Assembly (NCBI GenBank): GCA_963785035.1
Contig: CAWATG010000005.1
Span: 558,001-622,000, forward strand
DNA from: CAWATG01 sp963785035
Lineage (GTDB): Bacteria; Actinomycetota; Acidimicrobiia; IMCC26256; CAWATG01
Length of the DNA: 64,000 nt
Direction of reading: 5' to 3'
Part shown: in pieces, positions 47,337 through 55,179 of the stretch
Layout: each line of letters starts with the position of its first letter
Position numbering within the stretch: the stretch's first letter is position 1
Notes under the pieces: model-generated
What the model was told of the DNA's origin: nothing
Databases searched by the model: none
Seen by the model: the letters and a program-made list of their open reading frames with translations, nothing else
Translations under genes and position numbers: made by a program

Positions 47337-47984
47337 GTGTCGGTCGCCTCCCTCCTCCTCCTCGCCGATGGGCGCTTCCCTGACGGCACCCACGCGCACA
47401 GCCACGGCCTGGAGGCCGCGGTCGGTGCCGGTCGCGTCCACGACACCGGGTCCCTGGCCGACTACGTAACCTGCCGGCTGTGGACGACGGGTCGCACCGA
47501 TGCCGCTGCGGCCCGCCTAGCCGCCGCGGGCGTGGACCCCGATGCGCTCGACGCCGCCTGGTGTGTCCGCACCCCGAGCGCCGCCGCCCGTGCGACGTCG
47601 CGGTCCCTCGGTCGGGCGCTCGCCCGAACCGCGGCAAGGGTCGTGCCGGACTGGCCGATCGCGCTCGCCGATCGACGGCCTCCGGTGCAGCCGGTCGCGT
47701 TCGGCCTGCTCGCGACGGCGGTCGGCTGTTCCCCCGACGAGGCCGCGCTGGCCAGCGCACACGGCACCGCGGCCACGCTCAGCGCGGCCGGGCTGCGCCT
47801 GCTATCGCTCGACCCCTTCGACGTGACCGCCGTCCTGCACGACTTACGTCCCGAGGTCGACGGCGTGGCCAAGTCCACGATTGGGCTCCCGGACGCGGAG
47901 CACCTCCCACACGCGTCCACTCCGTTCGCGGAGCTCGACGTCGAGCTCCAGGCCGCACTGCCCACCCGTCTCTTCCGCAGCTGA
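47337..47984 (+). CDS. ureF: Urease accessory protein UreF
   Basis: UreF works with UreD and UreG to load nickel into urease and gates UreG GTPase activity. The 215-residue protein is all-helical with the UreF opening LLLLADGRFPDGTHAHSHGLEAAV and the helix ending in LATAVGCSPDEAALASAHGT. The start is a GTG 13 bases after ureC. Sequence conservation in this family is low, so part of the confidence comes from its place between ureC and ureG. Confidence 0.9.
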   Translation: MSVASLLLLADGRFPDGTHAHSHGLEAAVGAGRVHDTGSLADYVTCRLWTTGRTDAAAARLAAAGVDPDALDAAWCVRTPSAAARATSRSLGRALARTAARVVPDWPIALADRRPPVQPVAFGLLATAVGCSPDEAALASAHGTAATLSAAGLRLLSLDPFDVTAVLHDLRPEVDGVAKSTIGLPDAEHLPHASTPFAELDVELQAALPTRLFRS

Positions 47985-48014
47985 TACCACACCAGACCGA
48001 CAAGGACCTTCACC

Positions 48015-48722
48015 ATGCACGACATCGGTAGCGACCACACCCACGACCATCACGACCACACCCACGACCATCACGACCACGACCACAGCATCCACGACCG
48101 TGGGAGCTGCGCGTTTCGCGTCGGCATCGGCGGACCGGTGGGCACCGGGAAGACAGCGCTCGTCGCCGCGCTGTGCGCGCTACTGTCGGACGAGCTCCGC
48201 ATCGGCGTGGTGACCAACGACATCTACACGACCGAGGACGCTGACACCCTCAAGCGCCGGGGGGTCCTCGACGCCAGCCGCATCGTCGCGGTCGAGACCG
48301 GCTGCTGCCCCCACACCGCCATCCGGGAGGACATCACCGCCAACCTCGACGCCATCGCGGATCTCGAGGAGCGGGAGGGTCCGCTCGACCTCGTGCTCGT
48401 CGAGAGCGGCGGCGACAACCTCACGCTCACGTTCTCCAAGGGGCTGGCCGACGTGCAGCTGTTCGTGCTCGACGTCGCCGGCGGGGACAAGGTGCCGCGC
48501 AAGGGTGGGCCGGGTGTGTCGCGCTCGGACCTGCTCGTGATCAACAAGATCGACCTCGCACACCTGGTGAACGCTGATCTCGGCGTCATGGAGCGAGACG
48601 CCGCGGCGCAGCGCGGGGACCTGCCGACGGTGTTCGTGTCGCTCACGTCGTCCGAGGGAGCCGCGCCGATCGCAGAGTGGATCCGAGCCCAGATGCCGAC
48701 GACGGCCACCGCCGCTGGCTGA
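48015..48722 (+). CDS. ureG: Urease accessory GTPase UreG with His-rich tail
   Basis: UreG is the SIMIBI GTPase that delivers nickel. The 235-residue protein starts with a His/Asp-rich tail of about 28 residues (HTHDHHDHTHDHHDHDH), which can bind metal. It continues with the P-loop GGPVGTGKTALVAALC, TNDIYTTEDAD, the nickel-binding CPH motif in ETGCCPHTAIRED, LVESGGDNLTLTFS and NKIDLA. No ureE is present in the operon, and the His tail may take over its metal storage role, as proposed for other His-tailed UreG proteins. Confidence 0.96.
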   Translation: MHDIGSDHTHDHHDHTHDHHDHDHSIHDRGSCAFRVGIGGPVGTGKTALVAALCALLSDELRIGVVTNDIYTTEDADTLKRRGVLDASRIVAVETGCCPHTAIREDITANLDAIADLEEREGPLDLVLVESGGDNLTLTFSKGLADVQLFVLDVAGGDKVPRKGGPGVSRSDLLVINKIDLAHLVNADLGVMERDAAAQRGDLPTVFVSLTSSEGAAPIAEWIRAQMPTTATAAG

Positions 48723-48756
48723 CGCGACGACACGACGCGGACAACACGCGCTCACG

Positions 48757-49512
48757 GTGCACGGCCACGTCCCAGCCGACTCTGGCTCCTCGCCACCCGC
48801 CAGCGGCTGGACCGATACCAAGGTGTCGGTCCGGCTCCGGCGTGGCGCGGGCGGAACGGTGCACGTCGATGGTGTGCTGTGCAGCGCCCCCGTTTGGTTC
48901 CGCTGGGACGGCGCCACGCTGTGGATGGTGGGCTCCGGGGCGTCGCCGGTAGGCGAGGACCACATCCGGGTGCGAGTGGACGTCGGGCCCGACGTTGCCG
49001 TCGCAGTGCGTTCGGTGGCTGCGACCGTCGTCTACGCGGCCCGCGGTACCGGCACGCGCTGGGACACCGAGATCTACGTCGCCGACGGGGCGTCCCTCGA
49101 CTGGCGGCCGGAGCCGGTGATCCTCACCGAGCGGGCCTGCCACGAGGCCACCACCACGGTGCACGCGGCCGCCGGTGCCGACGTCAGGCTCGAGGAGGTG
49201 CTGGTCTTCGGCCGCGTCGGGGAGGCGGTCGGGACGCTCCGCTCCACCCTCGCCGTACGGATCGACGACGCCCCGGTGCTGCTCACCTCGATCGACACGT
49301 CGCTGCCCGCTTGGTCCGGTCCCGCGGGCGTGGACGGTGCGTCGGTCGTCGGCAACCGCCTCCGCCTCGGGCGCCCTGATGCCCCAGTCGTCGCTGGCAC
49401 GACGGACGGTGCCGCGCTGCTCCAGCCGGCACCCGGGTGCCTCCTGGCCGTCGCCACGGCCGCCGACGTCGCCGTCGCCCGCGGGTCGCTGCAGGCACTC
49501 CTGCCCGATTGA
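48757..49512 (+). CDS. ureD: Urease accessory protein UreD (UreH)
   Basis: UreD forms the tunnel-carrying chaperone complex with UreF and UreG on apo-urease. The 251-residue product is mostly beta strand and matches the UreD layout: VSVRLRRGAGGTVHVDGV, the middle WRPEPVILTERACHEATTTV (in place of the usual P.Q pattern) and VLVFGRVGEAVGT. The start is a GTG at 48757. It is somewhat short and divergent, but its place as last ure gene supports it. Confidence 0.85.
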   Translation: MHGHVPADSGSSPPASGWTDTKVSVRLRRGAGGTVHVDGVLCSAPVWFRWDGATLWMVGSGASPVGEDHIRVRVDVGPDVAVAVRSVAATVVYAARGTGTRWDTEIYVADGASLDWRPEPVILTERACHEATTTVHAAAGADVRLEEVLVFGRVGEAVGTLRSTLAVRIDDAPVLLTSIDTSLPAWSGPAGVDGASVVGNRLRLGRPDAPVVAGTTDGAALLQPAPGCLLAVATAADVAVARGSLQALLPD

Positions 49513-49538
49513 CCCGGCTGCGCGGTGTTGCCTGCGGT

Positions 49539-49576
49539 GTAACTCGCACGAAACATGGCCGCTCTCGACAGGAAAC
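49539..49576 (+). promoter_or_regulatory. GlnR-like box upstream of urtA
   Basis: The order GTAAC, 6 bases, GAAAC, 6 bases, GCTCT, 6 bases, GAAAC fits the actinobacterial GlnR consensus (gTnAC-n6-GaAAC repeated with the same spacing) at three of four half-sites, with all spacings exact. It lies 65-102 bases upstream of the urtA start. GlnR controls nitrogen uptake genes, including urea transport in Streptomyces and Mycobacterium relatives, so the match makes biological sense. Confidence 0.68.
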
Positions 49577-49640
49577 GGACCGTCCCTAGGTTTCGCGCTA
49601 ACCCGTGCAACTCCGCCACGGGATCGAAGGGAGACATTAG

Positions 49641-50909
49641 ATGTCCACAAGGTCCCTGTCCCGGCGACTCTTGGTCTTACTGGCAGCGATCGCCGCTCTG
49701 TCGCTGTTTGCAACAGCCTGTAGCTCGGACGACTCGTCCAGCAACGGCGCATCCGACAGCGGCGACAAAGCGGCCGCGGGCATCTGTGTCGAAGGTGACA
49801 CCGTCACGCTCGGCTTCCTCAACTCCACGTCGGGTGTCATGTCCATCAGCGAGCAGACGGTCCGTGACTCGCTCCTGCTCGCGACCGAGGAGATCAATGA
49901 CGCTGGAGGCATCCTCGGCAAGCAGATCGAGTACGTCGAAGAGGACGGCCAGAGCGAGCCGACGGTCTTCGCCGAGAAGATCAACAAGCTGCTGACGCAG
50001 GACAAGGTCGCGGCCGTCTTCGGTGGTTGGACCTCTGCCTCGCGCAAGGCGATGCTCCCGGTGGTCGAAGGCGCCGACGGCCTGCTGTTCTACCCGGTGC
50101 AGTACGAAGGCCTCGAGGCATCGAAGAACATCTACTACACGGGTGCGACGACCAACCAGCAGATCATCCCCGCCATGGACTTCCTCAAGTCGGAGGGCGT
50201 AAAGACCCTGTTCCTCGCGGGCTCCGACTACGTGTTCCCCCGCACGGCGAACAAGATCATCAAGCAGTACGCGGTGGAGCTCGGCATCGAGATCGTCGGC
50301 GAGGAGTACGTCCCGCTCGACAGCGACGACTGGACCACCCAGGTGGCCAAGATCGCTGCTGCCGAGCCCGACTTCGTGTTCAACACCATCAACGGCTCGT
50401 CCAACGTGGGCTTCATCAAGGCCTACGACGAGGCGGGCCTCGGCGCGGACAAGTCCCCGATCATCTCGGTGTCGATCGCCGAGGAAGAGGCGCCCGCCAT
50501 GGGTGCGGACATCACCGGCCAGTACGCCGCCTGGAACTACTTCGAGAGCGTCGACAGCCCCGAGAACGCCACGTTCATCAAGGCCTTCCAGGACAAGTAC
50601 GGCGCGAACCGGCCGACGTCCGACCCGATGGAAGCCGCGTACACATCGCTCTACCTTTACAAGAACATGGTTGAGAAGGCGAAGTCGTTCTGCGTCGACG
50701 CCGTGAACAAAGCGGCGGACGGCGTGACCTTCGCGGCGCCCGAGGGCGAGGTCATGGTCAACGGTGAGAACCACCACATCGCCAAGACCGGGCTGATCGG
50801 CAAGATCAACGCCGACAACCAGTTCGACATCGTGTGGAAGTCCGAGGGTCCGATCGAACCCGATCCGTTCCTCAAGGGCTACGACTGGTGGGACCCGAAC
50901 AAGGGATGA
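49641..50909 (+). CDS. urtA: Urea ABC transporter substrate-binding lipoprotein UrtA
   Basis: UrtA catches urea outside the membrane. The 422-residue precursor has a lipoprotein signal (LLVLLAAIAALSLFATACSS, with lipobox ATAC and Cys about residue 27), then a Ser/Asp linker and the type I periplasmic-binding fold of the amino-acid/urea group. Typical UrtA stretches are LGFLNSTSGVMSISEQTVRD, GGWTSASRKAMLPVVE, LLFYPVQYEGLE and YYTGATTNQQIIPAMDF. A GGGAGA site precedes the ATG. The GlnR-like box is upstream. Confidence 0.95.
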   Translation: MSTRSLSRRLLVLLAAIAALSLFATACSSDDSSSNGASDSGDKAAAGICVEGDTVTLGFLNSTSGVMSISEQTVRDSLLLATEEINDAGGILGKQIEYVEEDGQSEPTVFAEKINKLLTQDKVAAVFGGWTSASRKAMLPVVEGADGLLFYPVQYEGLEASKNIYYTGATTNQQIIPAMDFLKSEGVKTLFLAGSDYVFPRTANKIIKQYAVELGIEIVGEEYVPLDSDDWTTQVAKIAAAEPDFVFNTINGSSNVGFIKAYDEAGLGADKSPIISVSIAEEEAPAMGADITGQYAAWNYFESVDSPENATFIKAFQDKYGANRPTSDPMEAAYTSLYLYKNMVEKAKSFCVDAVNKAADGVTFAAPEGEVMVNGENHHIAKTGLIGKINADNQFDIVWKSEGPIEPDPFLKGYDWWDPNKG

Positions 50910-50998
50910 GGCCTGCAGTGGTCGGGGGTGCCGCGCGACGGCACCCCCGACCGACCGGTCAGCCTCTGCCAGGGACCAACCTCTCAAGAGCGGGAGTC

Positions 50999-51883
50999 AT
51001 GGACGCATTCACAACCCCCTTCCTCACCGGCACCGCGACCGGTGCCATCCTGTTGCTCGCCGCGCTCGGACTGACGCTCACGTTCGGACAGATGGGCGTG
51101 ATCAACATGGCGAACGGTGAGTTCCTCATGGCTGGCGCCTACACCGCCTACGTCACCCAGCAGGTGATCAGCAGCACCGGCCTCTCGATCCTGGTCGCCA
51201 TCCCCGTAGCCTTCATCGTCGCGGGCCTCCTCGGGCTGCTGCTGGAGATGTCCACCATCCATCGGATGTACGAGCGGCCGCTCGACACGCTCCTGGTGAC
51301 TGTCGGCGTAGCCATGGTCCTCCGACAGCTCGCCAAGGACATCTTCGGGGCCCAGGGCGATCCGGTCCGCCCGCCGAGCTGGTTGCGCGGCAACATCGCG
51401 GTGTTCGGCTACGACTGGCCGTACCGCCAGCTCTTCACAATCGTGCTGGCCGTGGCATGCCTGGCCGGGCTCAATGCGGCGCTGAAGTACACCGCGTTCG
51501 GTCGGCAGATCCGTGCGACGGTGCAGAACCGTGAACTGGCCGAGACGACGGGCATCTCCACCCGCAACGTGGACCGCATCACCTTCTTCCTGGGCTCCGG
51601 CCTGGCCGGCGTCGGCGGCGTCGCCATCGCCCTGATCTCCGGCACGAACCCGTCGCTCGGTACGGCCTACATCATCCCGGCCTTTCTCGTGGTCGTCGCC
51701 GGTGGCGTCGGGCAGCTCAAGGGCACGGTGATCGCCGCGTGGGTGGTCGGCGTGGTCACGGCGTTCCTCACCAACTGGACCAGCGGCAGCATGGCGCAAG
51801 TCGTCAGCTTCGCCCTGGTGGTGGTCTTCCTCCAGATCCGCCCCCAGGGCCTCTTCACCGTTCGGACGAGGTCGCTGGCATGA
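50999..51883 (+). CDS. urtB: Urea ABC transporter permease UrtB
   Basis: UrtB is one of two membrane subunits of the urea importer (LivH type). The ATG at 50999, with GGGAG just before it, gives 294 residues; the open frame further upstream only shadows the end of urtA. There are about eight membrane helices. Family motifs are LGLTLTFGQMGVINMANGEFLMAGAY near the start (the first part of it), the EAA-like loop AFGRQIRATVQNRELAETTG and GTAYIIPAFLVVVAGG. The stop overlaps the urtC ATG. Confidence 0.94.
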   Translation: MDAFTTPFLTGTATGAILLLAALGLTLTFGQMGVINMANGEFLMAGAYTAYVTQQVISSTGLSILVAIPVAFIVAGLLGLLLEMSTIHRMYERPLDTLLVTVGVAMVLRQLAKDIFGAQGDPVRPPSWLRGNIAVFGYDWPYRQLFTIVLAVACLAGLNAALKYTAFGRQIRATVQNRELAETTGISTRNVDRITFFLGSGLAGVGGVAIALISGTNPSLGTAYIIPAFLVVVAGGVGQLKGTVIAAWVVGVVTAFLTNWTSGSMAQVVSFALVVVFLQIRPQGLFTVRTRSLA

Positions 51884-53022
51884 CGACTACCACCGTGGCT
51901 GCGACCGAGACCGCCGGCACCACGGACGCAGCCGAGACCTCCACGAACGCGCCGAATAGGTTCTCGCTGGCCCGGCTGCTCCACACCTACGGTGCCCTGC
52001 TCGCCATCGGCGTCCTGGGGTTGGTGCTCCTGGTGTGGGCACCCAACTCGCTCTCAGCGTTCCGTCTCGGCAACCTCGGCAAGTACTGCGCCTGGGCACT
52101 CGCGGCCGTGGGCATCGGCATCGCCTGGGGTCGTGGCGGCATGCTGGTCATGGGTCAGGGCGTGTTCTTCGGGCTCGGCGCCTACGCCATGGCCATGCAC
52201 CTGAAGCTCGAGAGCGCCGGCCCGGGCAACGTGCCCGACTTCATGGTCCTCTACGGCGATGCCACGATGCCCGGCTGGTGGGCACCGTTCCGCAGCGGGC
52301 CGTTCACGCTGTTCGCGATCGTCGCGCTCCCCGCGGTCGTGTCGTTCCTCCTCGGCTACGCCATCCTGAAGCGGCGGGTCAAGGGTGCCTACTTCGCCAT
52401 CCTCACCCAGGCGTTGGCGGTCGCCTTCTCGACGCTGCTGATCGCGACGATCAAGCAGACCGGAGGGTTCAACGGGCTGAACACCTTCTCCACCTTCTTC
52501 GGACAGAACCTCTACGACCCGACGGTCAAGAAGAACCTATACCTCATCACGGCCGGCCTGCTGATCCTCTTCCTGGTGGTCGTCTGGCAGCTCTACCGGA
52601 GCAGGTACGGCGAGCTGCTGGTCGCCACCCGGGACGCGGAGGAACGGATCCGCTTCCTCGGCTACGACCCCGCCAACATCAAGCTGGTGGCGTTCGTGGT
52701 GGGTGCCGTCATGGCCAGCATCGGCGGGGCGATGTTCGCCCCCATCGCTGGCATCATCTCACCCTCGAACGTGGACGCGACGGCGTCGATCATGCTCATC
52801 GCCGGGGTCGCCCTCGGTGGCCGCGCCTCGTTGCTCGGCCCGGCGGTGGGCGCCATCGCCGTGGGCTTCGGGCAATCCGCTCTATCGGAGCACTACCCGA
52901 CCCAGTGGACCTACTTCCAGGGTGGGCTGTTCATCGTTGTCGTCCTCCTCCTCCCCGGTGGCATCACGTCGCTGTGGACAAAGCTGAGGGCAGCGTTGCC
53001 CCAACGGAAGGTGCTGGCGTGA
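51880..53022 (+). CDS. urtC: Urea ABC transporter permease UrtC
   Basis: UrtC is the second permease (LivM type). The ATG at 51880 overlaps the urtB stop (ATGA) and gives 380 residues. A Thr/Ala-rich cytoplasmic start of about 35 residues is followed by eight to nine membrane helices. Motifs are YCAWALAAVGIGIAWGRGGM, LVMGQGVFFGLGAYAMAMHL, LYRSRYGELLVATRDAEERI (EAA loop) and FVVGAVMASIGGAMFAPIAG. The stop overlaps the GTG of urtD. Confidence 0.94.
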   Translation: MTTTTVAATETAGTTDAAETSTNAPNRFSLARLLHTYGALLAIGVLGLVLLVWAPNSLSAFRLGNLGKYCAWALAAVGIGIAWGRGGMLVMGQGVFFGLGAYAMAMHLKLESAGPGNVPDFMVLYGDATMPGWWAPFRSGPFTLFAIVALPAVVSFLLGYAILKRRVKGAYFAILTQALAVAFSTLLIATIKQTGGFNGLNTFSTFFGQNLYDPTVKKNLYLITAGLLILFLVVVWQLYRSRYGELLVATRDAEERIRFLGYDPANIKLVAFVVGAVMASIGGAMFAPIAGIISPSNVDATASIMLIAGVALGGRASLLGPAVGAIAVGFGQSALSEHYPTQWTYFQGGLFIVVVLLLPGGITSLWTKLRAALPQRKVLA

Positions 53023-53786
53023 CCGCCTCGTTCCCCCGCGAGGAATACCTGGAGGCTCGCGACCTGACCGTCGACTTCGACGGCTTCAAGGCGGTCGCCG
53101 GCGTCGACGTCACCTTTCTCCCGGGGCGGCTGCACTTCCTCATCGGCCCGAACGGCGCAGGCAAGACCACCTTGGTGGACGCCCTGACAGGACTGGTGCA
53201 CGGCACCGGCGAGGCGATGTTCCGACAGCGCGACCTGCTCAAGATGAAGTCCCACCAGATCGTGCGCCTGGGGATCGGCCGGACCTTCCAAACCGCGACC
53301 GTGTTCGAGCAGCTCAGCGTCCTCCAGAATCTGGACATCGCGGCCGGACTACACCGCAAGGCGGGTACGTTGCTGCTCGCACGCCGGAAGGTGCCCGAGA
53401 GCGTCGAGCGGGCGTTGGAGACGATCGGCCTGGCGGCGTCGGCCAACCGACCCGCCGGGATCCTCGCGCACGGCCAGAAACAGTGGTTGGAGGTCGGCAT
53501 GCTGCTGGTGCAGGACGCAAAGATGATGTTCCTCGACGAGACCGTCGCGGGCATGAGTGCCGAGGAGCGTCAGGAGACCGGCGAGCTGCTCCAGCGGATC
53601 GTCGGCGACCGGATCATCGTCGTCATCGAGCACGACATGGAGTTCATGCGCGCCTACGCCGACTTCGTGACGGTTATGCACGGCGGAAAGGTGCTGGCCG
53701 AGGGGACGGTCGCCGAGATCCAGGCAGACCCACAGGTCCAGGACATCTACCTGGGGACCATGACGGAGGTGGCGTTGGATGGCTGA
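53019..53786 (+). CDS. urtD: Urea ABC transporter ATPase UrtD
   Basis: UrtD is the LivG-type ATPase. The GTG at 53019 overlaps the urtC stop; the long frame upstream is a shadow. The 255-residue protein has Walker A GPNGAGKTTLVDALTG, Q-loop in IGRTFQTATVFEQLSV, a signature motif of the urea type (LAHGQKQWLEVGM), Walker B MMFLDETVAGMS and the switch His in VIEHDMEFM. The residue after the Walker B Glu is Thr where most homologues have Pro; the catalytic Glu itself is kept. Confidence 0.95.
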   Translation: MTASFPREEYLEARDLTVDFDGFKAVAGVDVTFLPGRLHFLIGPNGAGKTTLVDALTGLVHGTGEAMFRQRDLLKMKSHQIVRLGIGRTFQTATVFEQLSVLQNLDIAAGLHRKAGTLLLARRKVPESVERALETIGLAASANRPAGILAHGQKQWLEVGMLLVQDAKMMFLDETVAGMSAEERQETGELLQRIVGDRIIVVIEHDMEFMRAYADFVTVMHGGKVLAEGTVAEIQADPQVQDIYLGTMTEVALDG

Positions 53787-54471
53787 ACCGATGCTCGAAA
53801 TGGTCGGTGTCACCGCGGGCTACGGGCGCACGATGGTCCTGTCCGGGGCCGATGTGTCGGTGCCCGTCGGCGGCGCGGTAGCCATCATGGGCCATAACGG
53901 CGCCGGCAAGACCACATTGCTGCGGGTTGCGGTCGGACTGATCCCGGTCAAGTCGGGCAAGGTCCTCCTCGCCGGCGAGGACGTCACCAAGCTGCCCCCC
54001 AACCGGCGGGTCAGGCGTGGCCTGGGGTACGTCCCGCAGGGCCAGTTGTGCTTCCCGCAGATGACCACGCTCGAGAACCTCCAGCTGGTCTCGACCGTTC
54101 GGTCCGAGATCGACGAGCTGCTCGACACGTTCCCCGCGCTGACGGACCTGTTGCATCGCCCGGCCGGCCTGCTGTCGGGCGGTCAGCGCCAACAGCTCGC
54201 CATCGCCCGCACGCTGCTGACCAAGCCCCGGATGTTGATCCTGGACGAGCCGACCGAGGGCATCCAGCCCAACGTGGTCGCCGAGATCGAGCAGGTCATC
54301 GTGAACCTCACCCGACGTGGCGACCTCACCCTGCTGTTGGTCGAGCAACACGTCGGGTTCGCGCTGCGCTCGACGAACAGCTACTACGTGCTCGAGTCGG
54401 GTCGCATCACCGGTAGTGGCCATGGCGGCGAGGCCGCCCTCAATGAGGTCCGCGCAGCGATGGCGCTCTGA
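53779..54471 (+). CDS. urtE: Urea ABC transporter ATPase UrtE
   Basis: UrtE is the LivF-type ATPase that pairs with UrtD. The 230-residue protein is complete: Walker A GHNGAGKTTLLRVAVG, GYVPQGQLCFPQMTTLENL (Q-loop region), signature LLSGGQRQQLAIARTLL, Walker B MLILDEPTEGIQP and LLVEQHVGFAL. The ATG overlaps the end of urtD by 8 bases. It is the last gene of the urea cassette; the repeated 82-bp segment begins 48 bases after its stop. Confidence 0.96.
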   Translation: MAEPMLEMVGVTAGYGRTMVLSGADVSVPVGGAVAIMGHNGAGKTTLLRVAVGLIPVKSGKVLLAGEDVTKLPPNRRVRRGLGYVPQGQLCFPQMTTLENLQLVSTVRSEIDELLDTFPALTDLLHRPAGLLSGGQRQQLAIARTLLTKPRMLILDEPTEGIQPNVVAEIEQVIVNLTRRGDLTLLLVEQHVGFALRSTNSYYVLESGRITGSGHGGEAALNEVRAAMAL

Positions 54472-54518
54472 CCGTGCTCACGGGCTGCGGTTGTTGTCGC
54501 TCCCATGCTGATGGAAAC

Positions 54519-54600
54519 GTCAGAGAGCATCATCGGGTTCGGATCGTAGGCGCGTGCCCGTTTACTCCCGTTGCCACCTGCACACGAATGCCGCGCTGAG
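54519..54600. repeat. 82-bp direct repeat, right copy
   Basis: This matches 44624-44705 with four mismatches and no gap. It contains a five-codon fragment of the dcd start (start codon at 54531-54533 on the minus strand) with nothing behind it, so the urea cassette sits between a whole dcd and this orphan fragment. The tRNA-Gly begins 31 bases to the right. Confidence 0.92.
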
Positions 54601-54631
54601 CCGAAGTGCTTGCTACCGTTCGGCGTCGTAC

Positions 54632-54702
54632 GCGGGTGTAGTTCAGAGGCAGAACATCAGCTTCCCAAGCTGAGAACGCGAGTTCGATTCTCGTCACCCG
54701 CT
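54632..54702 (+). tRNA. tRNA-Gly (anticodon CCC), first copy
   Basis: A 71-base cloverleaf with acceptor GCGGGTG/CACCCGC and discriminator T, anticodon loop TTCCCAA (CCC) and T-arm GCGAGTTCGATTCTCGT. It differs from the copy at 61240-61310 by one base in the D-region (GTAGTTC against GTAGCTC), which slightly weakens the D-stem. It sits directly between the 82-bp repeat and an integrase remnant. Confidence 0.94.
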
Positions 54703-55179
54703 CGCTAGAAACCCGTAGGCCAGAGGCGCCTTCCGAAGGTCTTCGGCCTGCGCGTTTCGTCGTCTCCCGCGGCGCTTTGCCACATGCATGCCACACCAGT
54801 CCCGGTCGTCCCATGATCGGGCGCATGACGAAGGCCGAGGCGTCGCTGGGCAGCGTGCGCAACTCCCGTCGGGTCGATACCAGGCGCGCTACCACGTCGA
54901 CGGGAAGATGGCGGTGGCCGACGAGCGCCTCGTGCGGAGCCCCAAGGTCGAACATCACCACGAGGAGCTCGTCGTAGATCCGGCCAAGCCTCCCCTTGAC
55001 GGCAGTTGCAACTTCAGGCGGGATCACGTCGTGCCACCTTCGACCTCGTCATCCCAGAAGCAGACGGTCGAGGACATACGGGCATTGCACCACCGCGCCG
55101 ATGCGCCCATCATTGGTGCTCCGAGCACACATCACCTGGAGCGAAGCGGTTGACGCACCGTCGAGCGTTGCCGCTCTCT
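54703..55179. other. Gene-poor stretch between tRNA-Gly and AbiEii
   Basis: No intact gene is supported here. The only recognisable protein sequence is the integrase remnant at 54825-54930. Open frames on the minus strand (for example from 55027) run antisense through the tRNA and show no family features. The stretch looks like decayed mobile-element DNA, and up to 55180 the 3' limit of AbiEii is itself uncertain. Confidence 0.5.
54825..54930 (+). pseudogene. Remnant of a tyrosine integrase N-terminus
   Basis: From the ATG at 54825 the reading MTKAEASLGSVR, then after a one-base frame change at about 54859 QLPSGRYQARYHVDGKMAVA, reproduces the start of phage/ICE tyrosine integrases (a GSV.(K/R)LPSGRYQARY opening is common in Actinobacteria). 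Nothing recognisable of the core-binding or catalytic domains follows. A remnant 120 bases after a tRNA-Gly is the usual place for an island integrase. The fragment is short, about 35 residues, so the call is moderate. Confidence 0.5.
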
